A DNA stretch of 64,000 nt, from contig NZ_JACJSJ010000027.1 of assembly GCF_014698115.1 (NCBI RefSeq), positions 24,305-88,304 on the forward strand. The letters are read 5' to 3'. Below the pieces are notes generated by a model, which saw nothing but the letters and a program-made list of their open reading frames with translations, was not told the origin of the DNA and did not search any database. The translations under genes and the position numbers were made by a program. Source of the stretch: Nostoc sp. FACHB-973. Lineage in GTDB: Bacteria; Cyanobacteriota; Cyanobacteriia; Cyanobacteriales; Nostocaceae. Position 1 is the first letter of the stretch, and every line of letters begins with the position of its first letter. Below are positions 35,052 to 44,879 of this stretch, one piece after another.

Positions 35052-35822
35052 TCAACTACTCAGCTGTAATAACTGGTTGCTTGGCTGAGTATTTTCATTG
35101 TTCATTACTCGTTCTAAAACTGCTTCTCTAATATTGATAAACTGTTCATGACTTCTATCTCGTGGGCGTGCAAGTCTCACAGGTAAATCTAAAGTAATCT
35201 GCCCTGCTTCAATCAGAATCACTCGGTCTGCCAATGCTACTGCTTCTTCTACATCATGAGTAACTAAAAATGCAGTAAACTTGCGCTCTAGCCACAAATT
35301 CTCAATCAAATGCTGCATCTCTAGGCGAGTGAGAGCATCCAATGCTCCCAAAGGTTCATCTAACAATAACAAACGTGGTTGACTCACTAATGCTCTTGCT
35401 AATGAAACCCGTTGGCGCTGTCCACCAGATAATACGTGAGGCCATTCCTCAGCTCTATCCTCAAGTCCAACTTTCTCGAGTGCCCACTTGGCTCTTTCAC
35501 GCCAATTTCCTTGCAAGCCTAACCCCACATTCTCAATCACCCGCTTCCACGGTAGTAAACGGGGGTCTTGAAACATTACTGTTACAGACCGGCTGAGTTT
35601 ACGTAGTGGTTCTCCATCTAGTAAGATTCCGCCTGAACTCGGTTTATCCAATGCTGACACCAGACGCAATAAAGTACTCTTACCGCAACCACTACGTCCT
35701 ACAATGGCAACAAACTCACCTGGTGCAACTTCTAAATTCAACGAATTTAAAACATTTTTTCTGCCAAAATCCTTCGTCAGATCCAAAATACTTAATTGTG
35801 TACCTTGTACATTTGAACTCAC
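35052..35822 (-). CDS. ssuB: Sulfonate ABC transporter ATPase
   Basis: A 256-residue ABC ATPase: Walker A 'GRSGCGKST', Q-loop '[13 protein letters not shown]', signature 'LSGGQRQR', Walker B '[12 protein letters not shown]', H-loop 'LVTHDVEEA'. The SsuB/TauB type of the nitrate/sulfonate/taurine family. The start is GTG with GGGAGG 8 nt before it. It follows the permease gene by 124 nt. This is the only ABC ATPase in the window, although five binding proteins are present. Confidence 0.92.
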   Translation of the reverse strand: MSSNVQGTQLSILDLTKDFGRKNVLNSLNLEVAPGEFVAIVGRSGCGKSTLLRLVSALDKPSSGGILLDGEPLRKLSRSVTVMFQDPRLLPWKRVIENVGLGLQGNWRERAKWALEKVGLEDRAEEWPHVLSGGQRQRVSLARALVSQPRLLLLDEPLGALDALTRLEMQHLIENLWLERKFTAFLVTHDVEEAVALADRVILIEAGQITLDLPVRLARPRDRSHEQFINIREAVLERVMNNENTQPSNQLLQLSS

Positions 35823-35946
35823 TCGAAAAACCTCCCTTATTTACAATTGATGATTGTTATTGCAACCCAATCCATATCGGATATACAATTTTTGTCATTA
35901 ATCCCAAGTCAAATGAATAATTTTCAGGTTTTACTGAAACTAAAAA

Positions 35947-36771
35947 CTATGCCCTTTGGTAATTAGGATTCCAAGCCAAAAACTTTCTTTCTAATGTTCT
36001 GGCAGTGGCATCTGCTAATTTGCCTAACAAAGCATAAATAACAATACTCAATACCACAACATCTGTTTGCATAAATTCACGAGCATTCATCGCCATATAG
36101 CCAAGCCCAGAATCTGCTGCAATGGTTTCTGCAACAATTAGTGTTAGCCACATAATACCCAAGGAAAAACGGACACCAACAAGAATCGAAGATAAAGCTC
36201 CAGGAAAAATTATTTGCCACAAAAGTTGGGGTGTTTTCAATCCGTATACTTTTCCCATTTCAATCAGTCCTGGATCTACACTACGAATCCCATGAAATGT
36301 ATTGAGATATAGCGGAAAAAATACTCCCATAGATACTAGAAATAATCTAGCTTGGTCGCCAATACCAAACCAGAGAATTACTAGTGGAATTAATGCCAAA
36401 TTAGGGATAGTACGGAGCATTTGCAGGGAACTATCCAATAACCTTTCGGCTATACGGGAAAAGCCATTGAGCAATCCCAAACCGAACCCAATGCTACCAC
36501 CAACTATGAAACCAGATATGGCACGCCCAGCACTAATTCCTATGTGTTGAAACAGTTCTCCAGTTGAGGCTAATCTAATTGCTGTGGCAATTACACCACT
36601 AGGAGCTGGTAAAATTCTGCTTGAAAGTAGACCAGTTCTAGAAGAAAATTCCCAAAGTACTAGCACGAGAACAGGTACAATCCAAGGAACTATTTTGTCA
36701 AATTGTGGGTTTTGTAGCAGCCCATTTAGGGATATGTTACTACTTTTGCTGTGTTTGAGGGTGATAGTCAT
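35947..36771 (-). CDS. ssuC: Sulfonate ABC transporter permease
   Basis: A 274-residue membrane protein with six predicted helices and the EAA loop 'MGKVYGLKTPQLLWQIIFPG' (about residues 173-192), as in SsuC/TauC permeases. Forms the membrane channel with SsuB. It lies between ssuB and ssuD; the 282-bp gap to ssuD contains 'ttttggatt' and 'ctgaattctga' repeats but no gene. Confidence 0.92.
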   Translation of the reverse strand: MTITLKHSKSSNISLNGLLQNPQFDKIVPWIVPVLVLVLWEFSSRTGLLSSRILPAPSGVIATAIRLASTGELFQHIGISAGRAISGFIVGGSIGFGLGLLNGFSRIAERLLDSSLQMLRTIPNLALIPLVILWFGIGDQARLFLVSMGVFFPLYLNTFHGIRSVDPGLIEMGKVYGLKTPQLLWQIIFPGALSSILVGVRFSLGIMWLTLIVAETIAADSGLGYMAMNAREFMQTDVVVLSIVIYALLGKLADATARTLERKFLAWNPNYQRA

Positions 36772-36774
36772 AAA

Positions 36775-37050
36775 ATTTTGGATTTTGGATTTTAGATTTT
36801 AGATTCTCCACAAAGATAAATCTAAAGAAGTTAGGATTTTAGGCTATTTGCAAGGAGAAATCTAGAAGGATGAAATTATTAGATTTTCCGGGATAATTCA
36901 GCACTAACAATTCAAAAGAATGTAACCAATCCAGTATGGTTGGTATATTCTTGAATGACTCTGAATTCTGACTCCTGAATTCTGAGAACTTTAGATTTGA
37001 AATTTTGTATTTGTAATCCAAAATCCCAAATCTAAAATCTAAAATTTCCA
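36775..37050. repeat. 'tttagattttgg' and 'ctgaattctga' repeats
   Basis: Low-complexity repeat spacer between ssuD and ssuC; a small open frame through it translates the repeat only. Confidence 0.75.
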
Positions 37051-37053
37051 TAC

Positions 37054-38202
37054 TTATGAGGCAGCTGTTAGTTGTTTAGCAAATTTTTCATTGGCGGTTG
37101 TTTCGCCAAAATGACTCACGACTTGTGGTATTGGAGGTGCAGATTGGTTCTGCAAAGGTAGGCGTGGGAATAATAATTCAGCGGTGCGATATGCTTCTTC
37201 TAAGTGCGGATATCCAGAAAAAACAAAAGTTTCTATTCCTAGTTCTTGATATTCCAGCATCCTGGCGGTAACGGTGTCGGGATCTCCAACTAAAGCAGTA
37301 CCAGCACCACCCCGCACTAATCCAATTCCTGTCCAGAGGTTGGGGCTAATTTCTAGGGTTTGCCGAGAGCCATTATGTAGTTGACTCATGCGCCGCTGTC
37401 CTTCAGAATCAGAACTAGCAAGGTCTTTTTGAGCTGTGGCGATCGCTTCTTCATCCACATACTTAATTAACTCATTGGCTGCATCCCAAGCCGCAGACTC
37501 GGTTTCTCGCACAATTACATGCAAACGAATACCAAAACGTACTGTTCTGCCTTGTTCTGCTGCCAGTCGCCGAACTTCAGCAATTTTTTGTGCAACTTGT
37601 TGCGGAGGTTCTCCCCAAGTCAGATACACATCTATATGTTTGGCAGCAACTCGCTTGGCAGCAGCAGATGAACCACCAAACCACAAAGGTGGATAGGGTT
37701 TTTGAACTGGCGGGAATAGGAGTTTACCACCTTTGATGTCTAGGTAGTTTCCTTTAAAATCAACTGTTTCACCGCTGACGATACCCCGCCAAACATGCAA
37801 GAATTCATCGGTTAAATCATAGCGATCGTCATGACTCAGATGCAAGCCATCCCCAGCAAGATGCACCGGATCTCCACCTGTCACCACATTAATCAACAAT
37901 CTTCCCTTAGAAATCCGGTCAAATGTTGCTGCCATCCGTGCCGCAGCGCCAGGAGAAGTGATTCCAGGACGAATTGCCACGAGAAATTTCATTTGCTTGG
38001 TAACAGATATGAAAGCCGCAGCAGTAATCCAAGCATCTTCACAAGAACGCCCTGTAGGTAACAATGCTCCTGTGTAACCTAAACTATCTACAGCTTGGGC
38101 AATTTGCTGCAAATAATCAGGTGTAGCAACACGAGAGCCAATATCTGTGCCTAAATAGCGTCCGTCACGAGATCCAGTAGGAATAAACCAAAGAATTTGC
38201 AT
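37054..38202 (-). CDS. ssuD: FMNH2-dependent alkanesulfonate monooxygenase
   Basis: A 382-residue enzyme closely resembling E. coli SsuD along its length: '[15 protein letters not shown]', '[18 protein letters not shown]', 'LTWGEPP', '[20 protein letters not shown]', '[20 protein letters not shown]', '[11 protein letters not shown]'. It converts C2-C10 alkanesulfonates to aldehyde and sulfite using FMNH2. Leads the ssuD-ssuC-ssuB order. The 34-bp dyad (38226-38259) ends 23 nt before its ATG. Confidence 0.95.
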   Translation of the reverse strand: MQILWFIPTGSRDGRYLGTDIGSRVATPDYLQQIAQAVDSLGYTGALLPTGRSCEDAWITAAAFISVTKQMKFLVAIRPGITSPGAAARMAATFDRISKGRLLINVVTGGDPVHLAGDGLHLSHDDRYDLTDEFLHVWRGIVSGETVDFKGNYLDIKGGKLLFPPVQKPYPPLWFGGSSAAAKRVAAKHIDVYLTWGEPPQQVAQKIAEVRRLAAEQGRTVRFGIRLHVIVRETESAAWDAANELIKYVDEEAIATAQKDLASSDSEGQRRMSQLHNGSRQTLEISPNLWTGIGLVRGGAGTALVGDPDTVTARMLEYQELGIETFVFSGYPHLEEAYRTAELLFPRLPLQNQSAPPIPQVVSHFGETTANEKFAKQLTAAS

Positions 38203-38225
38203 GTTTATCAGGGTATCAGGTTCAG

Positions 38226-38259
38226 AATTTACGTTTTTCCGATCGAATTACCGTAGTTT
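38226..38259. promoter_or_regulatory. Candidate operator, site 3 (AATTTACG-N18-CGTAGTTT)
   Basis: Right arm CGTAGTTT (38252-38259) perfect; left arm AATTTACG (38226-38233) matches AAACTACG at 6 of 8. Read on the minus strand it begins CTATAAACTACGGTAA, as does site 1 apart from one base. Only 23 nt from the ssuD start, which suits a repressor or a leader element. Confidence 0.6.
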
Positions 38260-38962
38260 ATAGGTGAAATTCTACCCGATATTACGTAAAAATCAACCCT
38301 AATTTAACCATTGGTAAAAAATATTTGTTTGCCGACTAGCTTTTTAGTGAGCAGTTACAACTAGATAACTTTGTTAGCGTGTATTATTTTGCCATTTTTG
38401 TGGTCAGGATGGCTGTATTGTAAAACACAACTTTCTACTCATAAAACCATAATATGAAGAAGCACAGGGAGTCGGGAGTGGGGAGTAGGGAGTGGGGGAG
38501 ATGAGGGAGATGGCGGAAATAACCAATGCCCAATGCCCAATGCCCAACTTAGCACTCTTCATAATATTTTTCGATCGCAGCGAAGTACTGGGTCTTGCAT
38601 TGTACCAAGCTCTATGCAAAGATATTTCTAAATAAAATCCGGTAATTCTATCGATTTATCGGATTTAGTTAATAATTGATGTTGTCAAAATATAGCTGAT
38701 TACCAGTCACCAATTTTCTTTCCATCGTCTTACTATCCTTTCAAGCGGCAAAATTAATAATTTACTGCGACTTTTGGATTGTACATTCAACTGCTTAGTT
38801 GTGGTTTCAATATCCGAGATTTGTAATTTTCTCATTAATGAAACCTTTACTGAGTAAAGTATCTAATGGTTGATCGCAAACATTGCATCAAGGAATTATG
38901 GTGGTTTTTTGTGCAATTGAGAGCTAGTGTATTCGTTTTTCAGGTTGAGGAGTTAAAGAGTC
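38260..38962. other. Intergenic region between ssuD and porin, with heptamer repeats
   Basis: No gene seen. Heptamer repeats at about 38464-38550 ('gggagtgggg', 'gagatgagg', 'ccaatgcccaatgccc'). The remainder is AT-rich and should hold the porin promoter; GAGGAG lies about 12 nt before its ATG. Confidence 0.5.
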
Positions 38963-40888
38963 ATGTCCAATTTTCGCTGGAATTATAGATCCATACTGTT
39001 CCTGGTTTCGTTACTAGATATTTTAGCTGTCCTGGTTTTTCATCCGGCCAAAAGTCAGGCCGAACTGCCTAAACAAGTAGAAGTAAACAAACCTCCAGAA
39101 GCAGCTGTCAATCAGACAGTTGAAACTTCAATTACTGAAATAGAAGCGAACAAACCTCCAGAAGCAGGTGTCAATCAGACAGTTGAAACTTCAGTTGCGG
39201 AAGTAGAAGCAAACAAACTTCCAGAAGCAGTTGTTAACCAGACAGTTGAAACTTCAATTCCAGGGCTAACTAGAAAAAAAACTAAAAAGCCAGAACGAGT
39301 AACGCCTGTTTCGGAATTGTCTGGTGTTGCACCATCGACACCACCGACTAGGAAAAAACCTACTAATAATTCTGCCGAACAAGTGACATCCGTCTCGCAA
39401 CTGGCAGATGTGAAGCCCACAGATTGGGCATTTCAAGCACTACAGTCTTTGGTGGAACGCTATGGTGTAATTGCTGGATATACAGATGGTACATTCAAAG
39501 GCAATCGTGCCCTAACGCGCTATGAATTTGCCGCTGGCTTGAATGCAGCTTTAGATCGCCTCAATGAACTCATAGCGACTTCAACGACAGATTTAGTCAG
39601 ACGGGAAGATTTGGATGCCATCAAAAAACTACAAGAACAATTTTCTCCAGAACTTGCCCAATTGGGGGGACGCTTAGATAGCTTGGAAACGCGGACTGCG
39701 AAGTTAGAAGCAACTCAGTTTACAACTACAACCAAACTTATAGGTAGAGCGCAGATTGTCTTTGGCTCACTTCTAGCAGGCAATAATGTCGCGAATAAGA
39801 CACCCGCAGCTCACAATCCTACACTTCAAGGCTCAGCTTCTTTACGCTTCAACACCAGTTTTAACGGTAAAGACTCACTCAGCTTATCGTTGTCAGGTGG
39901 AAATATTGAATCCTTGGGACAAACAAGAGCTGGGTTATTGGGAACTTACGAGGGGAGAACTGCTGATAACTCCAGTATTACTTTTGCACGCAATCAGATT
40001 ACTCTTGGCGGTGTTCGCTATCGGTTTTTACCCAATCCAAATACCCAAGTCAATATTTATGCCTTATCCGACGGAGCTAGTGAGATAGGCCTTTCTGGGC
40101 CGGTTAACCCATATTTTGAATCGTCTTCTGCAACTGGTGCTAATGGAATTTCACGATTTTCACGGCGGTCTTTAGTCTATAACTATGGAGATAGTGGTCC
40201 CGGAATTGCCATACTCCAGCGATTAGGTAAACAGGTTCAAATCGGGATAGCCTACAGCGCACCAAATGGTAATAATCCGGGACTTAATAATGGTTTATTA
40301 ACAGGCAGATATTTAGCTCTAGCACAGTTAATATACTACTCTGCTGATAGGAATTTTCGGGTGGCTGGAACTTACGTTAATACGTATAGCCCGCCAAATA
40401 CTCAAGGTTTTAGTGGAACAAACTTCGGTCCAGCAGTTGGGAGTAACTTGGTAAACAGCACCGTAGCTGGAGCGGGAACCGTCGGCAATCTTTATGGACT
40501 ACAAGCGTTTTATCAAATTAGTCCTAAATTGGCAATCAATGGATGGGTAAGTTATGCAGCGCATCGCTATATAGGACGTGGAGATGGCAATGCTATGGAT
40601 TGGGCGGTAGGACTGGCATTCCCGGATCTTTTTAAGGAAGGCGCTCTAGGCGGAGTTTTAGTTGGTATGGAGCCAAAACTCACCCGTCTCAGTAATAGTG
40701 TAAATTTGGGAGCAGGTTTCGGACAAGCGGATAAAGATACCTCCCTACACGTTGAGGCATTTTACCAATATAAAATCGGAAACAATATTGAGATTACGCC
40801 GGGTTTAATCTGGATTACTGCACCAGACTCTGATAACAGTAATCCGGATAGTTTATTTGGTTGGGTTCGTACCGTCTTTAGGTTCTAA
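38963..40888 (+). CDS. SLH-domain outer-membrane porin (cyanobacterial OprB-like)
   Basis: A 641-residue porin. Signal peptide in the first 33 residues; three 21-residue repeats ('NKPPEAAVNQTVETS' and variants, about 42-104); an SLH domain ('VTSVSQLADVKPTDWAFQAL', 'YGVIAGYTDGTFKGNRALTR', about 140-195); a coiled segment ('LAQLGGRLDSLETRTAKLEA'), then a beta-barrel ending in aromatic 'VRTVFRF'. Cyanobacterial members let small solutes or ions through the outer membrane. Its place between ssuD and module 2 suggests organosulfur uptake, an inference. Confidence 0.9.
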   Translation: MSNFRWNYRSILFLVSLLDILAVLVFHPAKSQAELPKQVEVNKPPEAAVNQTVETSITEIEANKPPEAGVNQTVETSVAEVEANKLPEAVVNQTVETSIPGLTRKKTKKPERVTPVSELSGVAPSTPPTRKKPTNNSAEQVTSVSQLADVKPTDWAFQALQSLVERYGVIAGYTDGTFKGNRALTRYEFAAGLNAALDRLNELIATSTTDLVRREDLDAIKKLQEQFSPELAQLGGRLDSLETRTAKLEATQFTTTTKLIGRAQIVFGSLLAGNNVANKTPAAHNPTLQGSASLRFNTSFNGKDSLSLSLSGGNIESLGQTRAGLLGTYEGRTADNSSITFARNQITLGGVRYRFLPNPNTQVNIYALSDGASEIGLSGPVNPYFESSSATGANGISRFSRRSLVYNYGDSGPGIAILQRLGKQVQIGIAYSAPNGNNPGLNNGLLTGRYLALAQLIYYSADRNFRVAGTYVNTYSPPNTQGFSGTNFGPAVGSNLVNSTVAGAGTVGNLYGLQAFYQISPKLAINGWVSYAAHRYIGRGDGNAMDWAVGLAFPDLFKEGALGGVLVGMEPKLTRLSNSVNLGAGFGQADKDTSLHVEAFYQYKIGNNIEITPGLIWITAPDSDNSNPDSLFGWVRTVFRF

Positions 40889-41443
40889 CCTGTGAAAAGT
40901 CAGCTAGACTTTAGACCTGCCTTGAAAATAGGGAGTGGGGAGTGGGAAGTGGGGAGTGGGGAGTAGGGAAAACAAATTTTCATTGCTCCTTGTGAGTGGA
41001 ACTCATGGAGTCTTTTGCATAAATAATTTTTTGTCTCACGCAAAGGCAAGGCAGCGCGTTGGGCGGGTTCCCCGACTTGAAGCGACTGCCGCGCAAAGGC
41101 GCAAAGAAGAAGAGGAAAAGAAGGACTTTTGCAAGAGGTCTTTTGATTAGTCATGGGGTATGGCTTATTTTTCCCTCTGCTCCCTCATCTCCCCACTCCC
41201 CTCTTTAGCTAAAACAATAAAGTTGCCTTTCACTCACCCTAAGAGGAGTGATGAAATGAGTTTTTGGGCGGTAAGGAGTCCCACTCCATACCCATTTTAG
41301 TAGCCTCTATATGCACAAAAATCTCTAAAAAGCAAGTATTTTTGAGAGATACTAAAGTTTAATTTACAGAAATTTATGTTTGAATTTATTTGTTACAATA
41401 CTTGCTTTTTGTCAGAAATTGTGAAAAGCTTTGTTATGTCAAC
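40889..41443. repeat. Repeat-rich spacer with CCCCACT arrays and hairpins
   Basis: 'ggggagtgggaagtgg' run (40931-40969), a palindromic-repeat block near 41045-41100, and the hairpin GGAGT-CCC-ACTCC at 41275-41287. Similar GAGTG/CACTC hairpins occur at 48231, 50784 and 50859. No gene supported. Confidence 0.65.
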
Positions 41444-41477
41444 AAACTACGGTTAGTCGCTCAAGATAATGTAGTTT
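41444..41477. promoter_or_regulatory. Candidate operator, site 2 (AAACTACG-N18-TGTAGTTT)
   Basis: Arms AAACTACG (41444-41451) and TGTAGTTT (41470-41477), spacing exactly 18 bp as at site 1. It lies 126 nt upstream of the module 2 flavoprotein gene. Confidence 0.65.
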
Positions 41478-41603
41478 TAATCTACTGGCAATCTGAGTAA
41501 AAGAGCCATCAAGTAGATAGGAAATAGATTTCTGACAGCGTGCGGCATCGATGGGGTGAAGATTTGATGCTTAAAACTTGATCGATGGGGGGAAATACTT
41601 TAG

Positions 41604-43229
41604 ATGCTGAAGACGTTAACAACCGATTTTGAACTCGACTTGCAAGCAGATGTCCTAGTAATTGGGGGTGGGCCTGCTGGAACTTGGGCGGCTTGGAGTG
41701 CTGCATCAAGTGGAGCTAGAGTTGTCCTCGTAGACAAAGGATATTGTGGGACGACTGGATGTGCTGCTGCGTCTGGTAATGGTGTGTGGTATGTGCCACC
41801 CGACCCAGAAGCACGGGAAACAGCCAAGGCGAGTAGGGAATCATTGGGTGGGTTTTTATCCGATCGCAATTGGATGGATCGGGTGCTGAATCAGACCTAT
41901 GTCAACGTTAATCAGTTAGCAGAGTGGGGTTATCCCTTTCCCACCGACGATGAAGGCAAACCCTATCGGCGATCGCTCCAAGGCCCCGAATACATGCGGC
42001 TGATGCGACGGCAGATTCAACGGGCAGGAGTCAAGATTTTAGACCACAGCCCCGCCTTAGAACTATTAGTAGATGAAGATGGTGCTGTTGGCGGTGCTAC
42101 CGGTGTGAACCGTCAGACTGGTGGGAGATGGATGGTGCGATCGCGTGCCACAATCATTGCCACTGGTGGCTGTGCGTTTCTGAGTAAAGCGTTGGGATGC
42201 AATGTCCTGACAGGGGATGGTTATTTAATGGCTGCTGAAGCAGGTGCCGAGATGTCGGGTATGGAGTTTTCCAACGCTTATGGCATCTCCCCGGCTTTTT
42301 CTTCAGTTACCAAAACCCTGTTCTACAATTGGGCAACGTTCACCTATGAAGACGGTACCGTGATTCCTGGTGCTGGTTCTCAAAGGGGACGTTCGGTAAT
42401 CGCCCAGACATTGCTGCAACAGCCAGTTTACGCCATTTTGGATAAAGCAACGGAATCCATGCGCCCATCTATGCGTTTGGCACAGCCTAATTTCTTTTTA
42501 CCCTTCGACCGTGCAGGTATCGATCCATTTACCCAACGTTTTCCCGTTACCTTGCGCCTAGAGGGAACTGTACGCGGTACAGGAGGAATTCGGATTGTAG
42601 ATGAGAGCTGTGCTACTTCCGTGCGGGGACTCTACGCTGCTGGAGATGCAGCCACACGGGAACTCATTTGTGGCGGATTCACTGGCGGTGGTAGTCACAA
42701 TGCAGCTTGGGCAATATCTTCTGGCTATTGGTCAGGTCAATCAGCTGCTGAATATATCCGCAGTTTGAAAGAACAAAAAGCTCAAGGACGGGTTCAGGGT
42801 CTTGGGGAGGTAGGATTAAAGAGTCAGAGCGATCGCCATCATAAATTTGCAACCGATGAAGTGATTCACGCAGTCCAAGCCGAAGTATTCCCCTACGAAA
42901 AGAACTTATTCCGTACAGAACAAGGCTTAACTGAGTCTTTAGGGAGACTAAATCACCTCTGGCAAGAAATCCGCAGTAGCCAAGTAACATCAAATCAAGA
43001 ACTTATTCGGGCTAGAGAAGCTGCGGCCATGGTAGCGACAGCACGATGGATGTACAGCAGTGCCATTGAACGAAAAGAAACTCGTGGTATGCACAAACAT
43101 TTAGATTATCCCGAACAAGATCCTAACCAGCAACATTATTTAATTAGTGGTGGATTAGATCAAGTCTGGGTCAAGACTCAGCCGCTAAACACTACAAAAA
43201 AAGCAGAAATTCTCCAATCCAAAATCTAA
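41604..43229 (+). CDS. AprA/FrdA-like FAD flavoprotein (module 2)
   Basis: A 541-residue flavoprotein: 'VLVIGGGPAGTWAAWSAA' (FAD), 'ATIIATGGCAFLSKALG', 'SVRGLYAAGDAATRELICGG' (C-terminal FAD region), and a C-terminal helical domain with 'SAIERKETRGMHKHLDYP'. Same superfamily as the protein at 25147-26859 but only distantly similar. The C-terminal 'R..TRG.H...D.P' pattern is shared with succinate dehydrogenase/APS reductase flavoproteins. Followed after 25 nt by its ferredoxin gene, then a binding-protein gene. Substrate unknown; a redox step on an imported sulfur compound is inferred. Confidence 0.85.
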   Translation: MLKTLTTDFELDLQADVLVIGGGPAGTWAAWSAASSGARVVLVDKGYCGTTGCAAASGNGVWYVPPDPEARETAKASRESLGGFLSDRNWMDRVLNQTYVNVNQLAEWGYPFPTDDEGKPYRRSLQGPEYMRLMRRQIQRAGVKILDHSPALELLVDEDGAVGGATGVNRQTGGRWMVRSRATIIATGGCAFLSKALGCNVLTGDGYLMAAEAGAEMSGMEFSNAYGISPAFSSVTKTLFYNWATFTYEDGTVIPGAGSQRGRSVIAQTLLQQPVYAILDKATESMRPSMRLAQPNFFLPFDRAGIDPFTQRFPVTLRLEGTVRGTGGIRIVDESCATSVRGLYAAGDAATRELICGGFTGGGSHNAAWAISSGYWSGQSAAEYIRSLKEQKAQGRVQGLGEVGLKSQSDRHHKFATDEVIHAVQAEVFPYEKNLFRTEQGLTESLGRLNHLWQEIRSSQVTSNQELIRAREAAAMVATARWMYSSAIERKETRGMHKHLDYPEQDPNQQHYLISGGLDQVWVKTQPLNTTKKAEILQSKI

Positions 43230-43254
43230 AATCCAAAATAGGAGGAGCCGTAGT

Positions 43255-43584
43255 GTGATTGAGTTGGTCAGCGAATCACGGTGCATAAAATGTAATATCT
43301 GCGTGAACGTTTGTCCAACTAACGTGTTTGAACGTGTACCTGATGCACCGCCAACTATTGCCCGACAAAGTGACTGTCAAACCTGTTATATGTGCGAATT
43401 GTATTGTCCAGTTGACGCCCTTTATGTAGCACCCCAAAGCGACATGCAGACTTCAGTCAACGAAGCAGAATTGGTAGAAGTCGGCTTACTGGGTAGTTAC
43501 CGTGAAAACGTTGGTTGGGGACATAAACGCACATCAACAGCAAAAAGCGATCGAACATTCCAAATTTTGAAGCAGATGAAATAG
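43255..43584 (+). CDS. AprB-like 2[4Fe-4S] ferredoxin (module 2)
   Basis: A 109-residue ferredoxin with two cluster motifs: 'CIKCNICVNVCP' and 'CQTCYMCELYCP'. The start is GTG with AGGAGG upstream. It has a C-terminal extension of about 45 residues beyond the clusters, unlike the 75-residue module 1 ferredoxin. Predicted electron partner of the flavoprotein just upstream; the binding-protein gene starts 19 nt after its stop. Confidence 0.87.
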   Translation: MIELVSESRCIKCNICVNVCPTNVFERVPDAPPTIARQSDCQTCYMCELYCPVDALYVAPQSDMQTSVNEAELVEVGLLGSYRENVGWGHKRTSTAKSDRTFQILKQMK

Positions 43585-43603
43585 TACAGCGGAGAAAATA
43601 GTC

Positions 43604-44662
43604 ATGCTGTCGTTCATGTTAGCAATAGGTTCTGTCAGTCAAAATAAATTTAGTTTCAAATTATCAACTTCAGTAGCTTGTTTATTACTGCTGCTAACTA
43701 CAGCATGTAGCCAAGGCAAAAGTGAATCGGCTCAATCCATTGAGACTATTAATGCCAATAGTACTAGTTCTATTGCTGCATCTAATAATATATCTATCTT
43801 GCGTATAGGTTATGTAGGTAGTACAGAACCTACAGGGGCACTTGGTTGGGCAAAGAAAAAGGGAATATTAGAGCGCGAACTCAAAAAAGCGGGATTTCAA
43901 AACATTACTTTTGCGCGATTTCCTAACGGCCCGGATCTAAATGAAGCGCTTGTCGCAGGTCAATTAGATGTTGGTTCTTTAGGCGATACACCAGCCATAG
44001 TTTTAAGAGCTAGGGGTGAAGAAACTCGACTGCTGCGGATTAGCCAATTTAATACAACCGCTTGGTTAGTAGCGAAAAAGAATGGAGCGCGATCGCTTGC
44101 TGAACTTAAAGGTGAAAAAATAGCTACCCAAAAAGGTTCTTATATGCATCGATACCTGCTGGGTTTGTTAGCTGAAACTAAAATTGCCAAAGATGTAAAA
44201 GTTGTTCACTTGATGAGTACTGAAGCAAAAGCAGCTTTAGAACGTGGTGATGTAGCGGCTTATGCGACTTCAAGCGATATGGGGCCTTTTTTGAAATCCC
44301 AAGGATTTCCAGTGATTGATTCTTCAGCAAATCATAAAGGTTTATCAGGGACATCACTAATTGTAGCAACCGAAAAATTTCTGGCGAAAAAACCAGATTT
44401 TCCAAATAAATTTAACGCAATTCTCACAGAAGCAGCCAAGGATTTAAAAGCTAATTCTGAAGAATATTATCAGTACCACGCTCAAATTACTAAATATCCC
44501 GTCGATATCATCAAAATATCTTACCCACTTAAACAAGTATCAGAAGAACCTTTACCACCTGAAGGAGTGAAACTTTTAGAAGGGACTAAGAAATTTTTAG
44601 TTTCGCAAGGTTTAGCAAAGTCCGACTTTCAATTAAAAGATTGGGTTGGGACTGGGGACTAG
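43604..44662 (+). CDS. ABC substrate-binding lipoprotein, sulfonate type (module 2)
   Basis: A 352-residue SsuA/NrtA-like protein with lipobox 'LLTTAC', then '[21 protein letters not shown]', '[19 protein letters not shown]', '[18 protein letters not shown]'. The ligand-loop 'SLGDTP' differs from 'TAESPP' of the other four paralogs, suggesting a different ligand. The final residues (GTGD) come from the start of the CCCCAGT-type repeat. Confidence 0.87.
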   Translation: MLSFMLAIGSVSQNKFSFKLSTSVACLLLLLTTACSQGKSESAQSIETINANSTSSIAASNNISILRIGYVGSTEPTGALGWAKKKGILERELKKAGFQNITFARFPNGPDLNEALVAGQLDVGSLGDTPAIVLRARGEETRLLRISQFNTTAWLVAKKNGARSLAELKGEKIATQKGSYMHRYLLGLLAETKIAKDVKVVHLMSTEAKAALERGDVAAYATSSDMGPFLKSQGFPVIDSSANHKGLSGTSLIVATEKFLAKKPDFPNKFNAILTEAAKDLKANSEEYYQYHAQITKYPVDIIKISYPLKQVSEEPLPPEGVKLLEGTKKFLVSQGLAKSDFQLKDWVGTGD

Positions 44663-44869
44663 GAAGATAAGGGAGATGAGGGAGATGAGGGAGATGAGGG
44701 AGATGAGGGAGATGAGGGAGAAAAGTTAATAACAAATGCCCTATACCCAGTCCCCAGTCCTCAATCCCCAGTCCCCAATCTCCAGTCCCCAGTCCCCAGT
44801 CCCCCAGTCCCCAGTCCCCAATCCCCAGTCCCCAATCCGCAGTCCCCAGTCCCCAATCCCCACAATAGG
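44645..44869. repeat. Long heptamer arrays (GGGAGAT and CCCCAGT)
   Basis: About seven 'gatgagggagat' units then about 15 'cccagtc/cccaatc' units. It fills the whole gap between the module 2 binding protein and the first amidohydrolase and reaches into the 3' end of the former. Confidence 0.9.
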
Positions 44870-44879
44870 ATAAATTATC

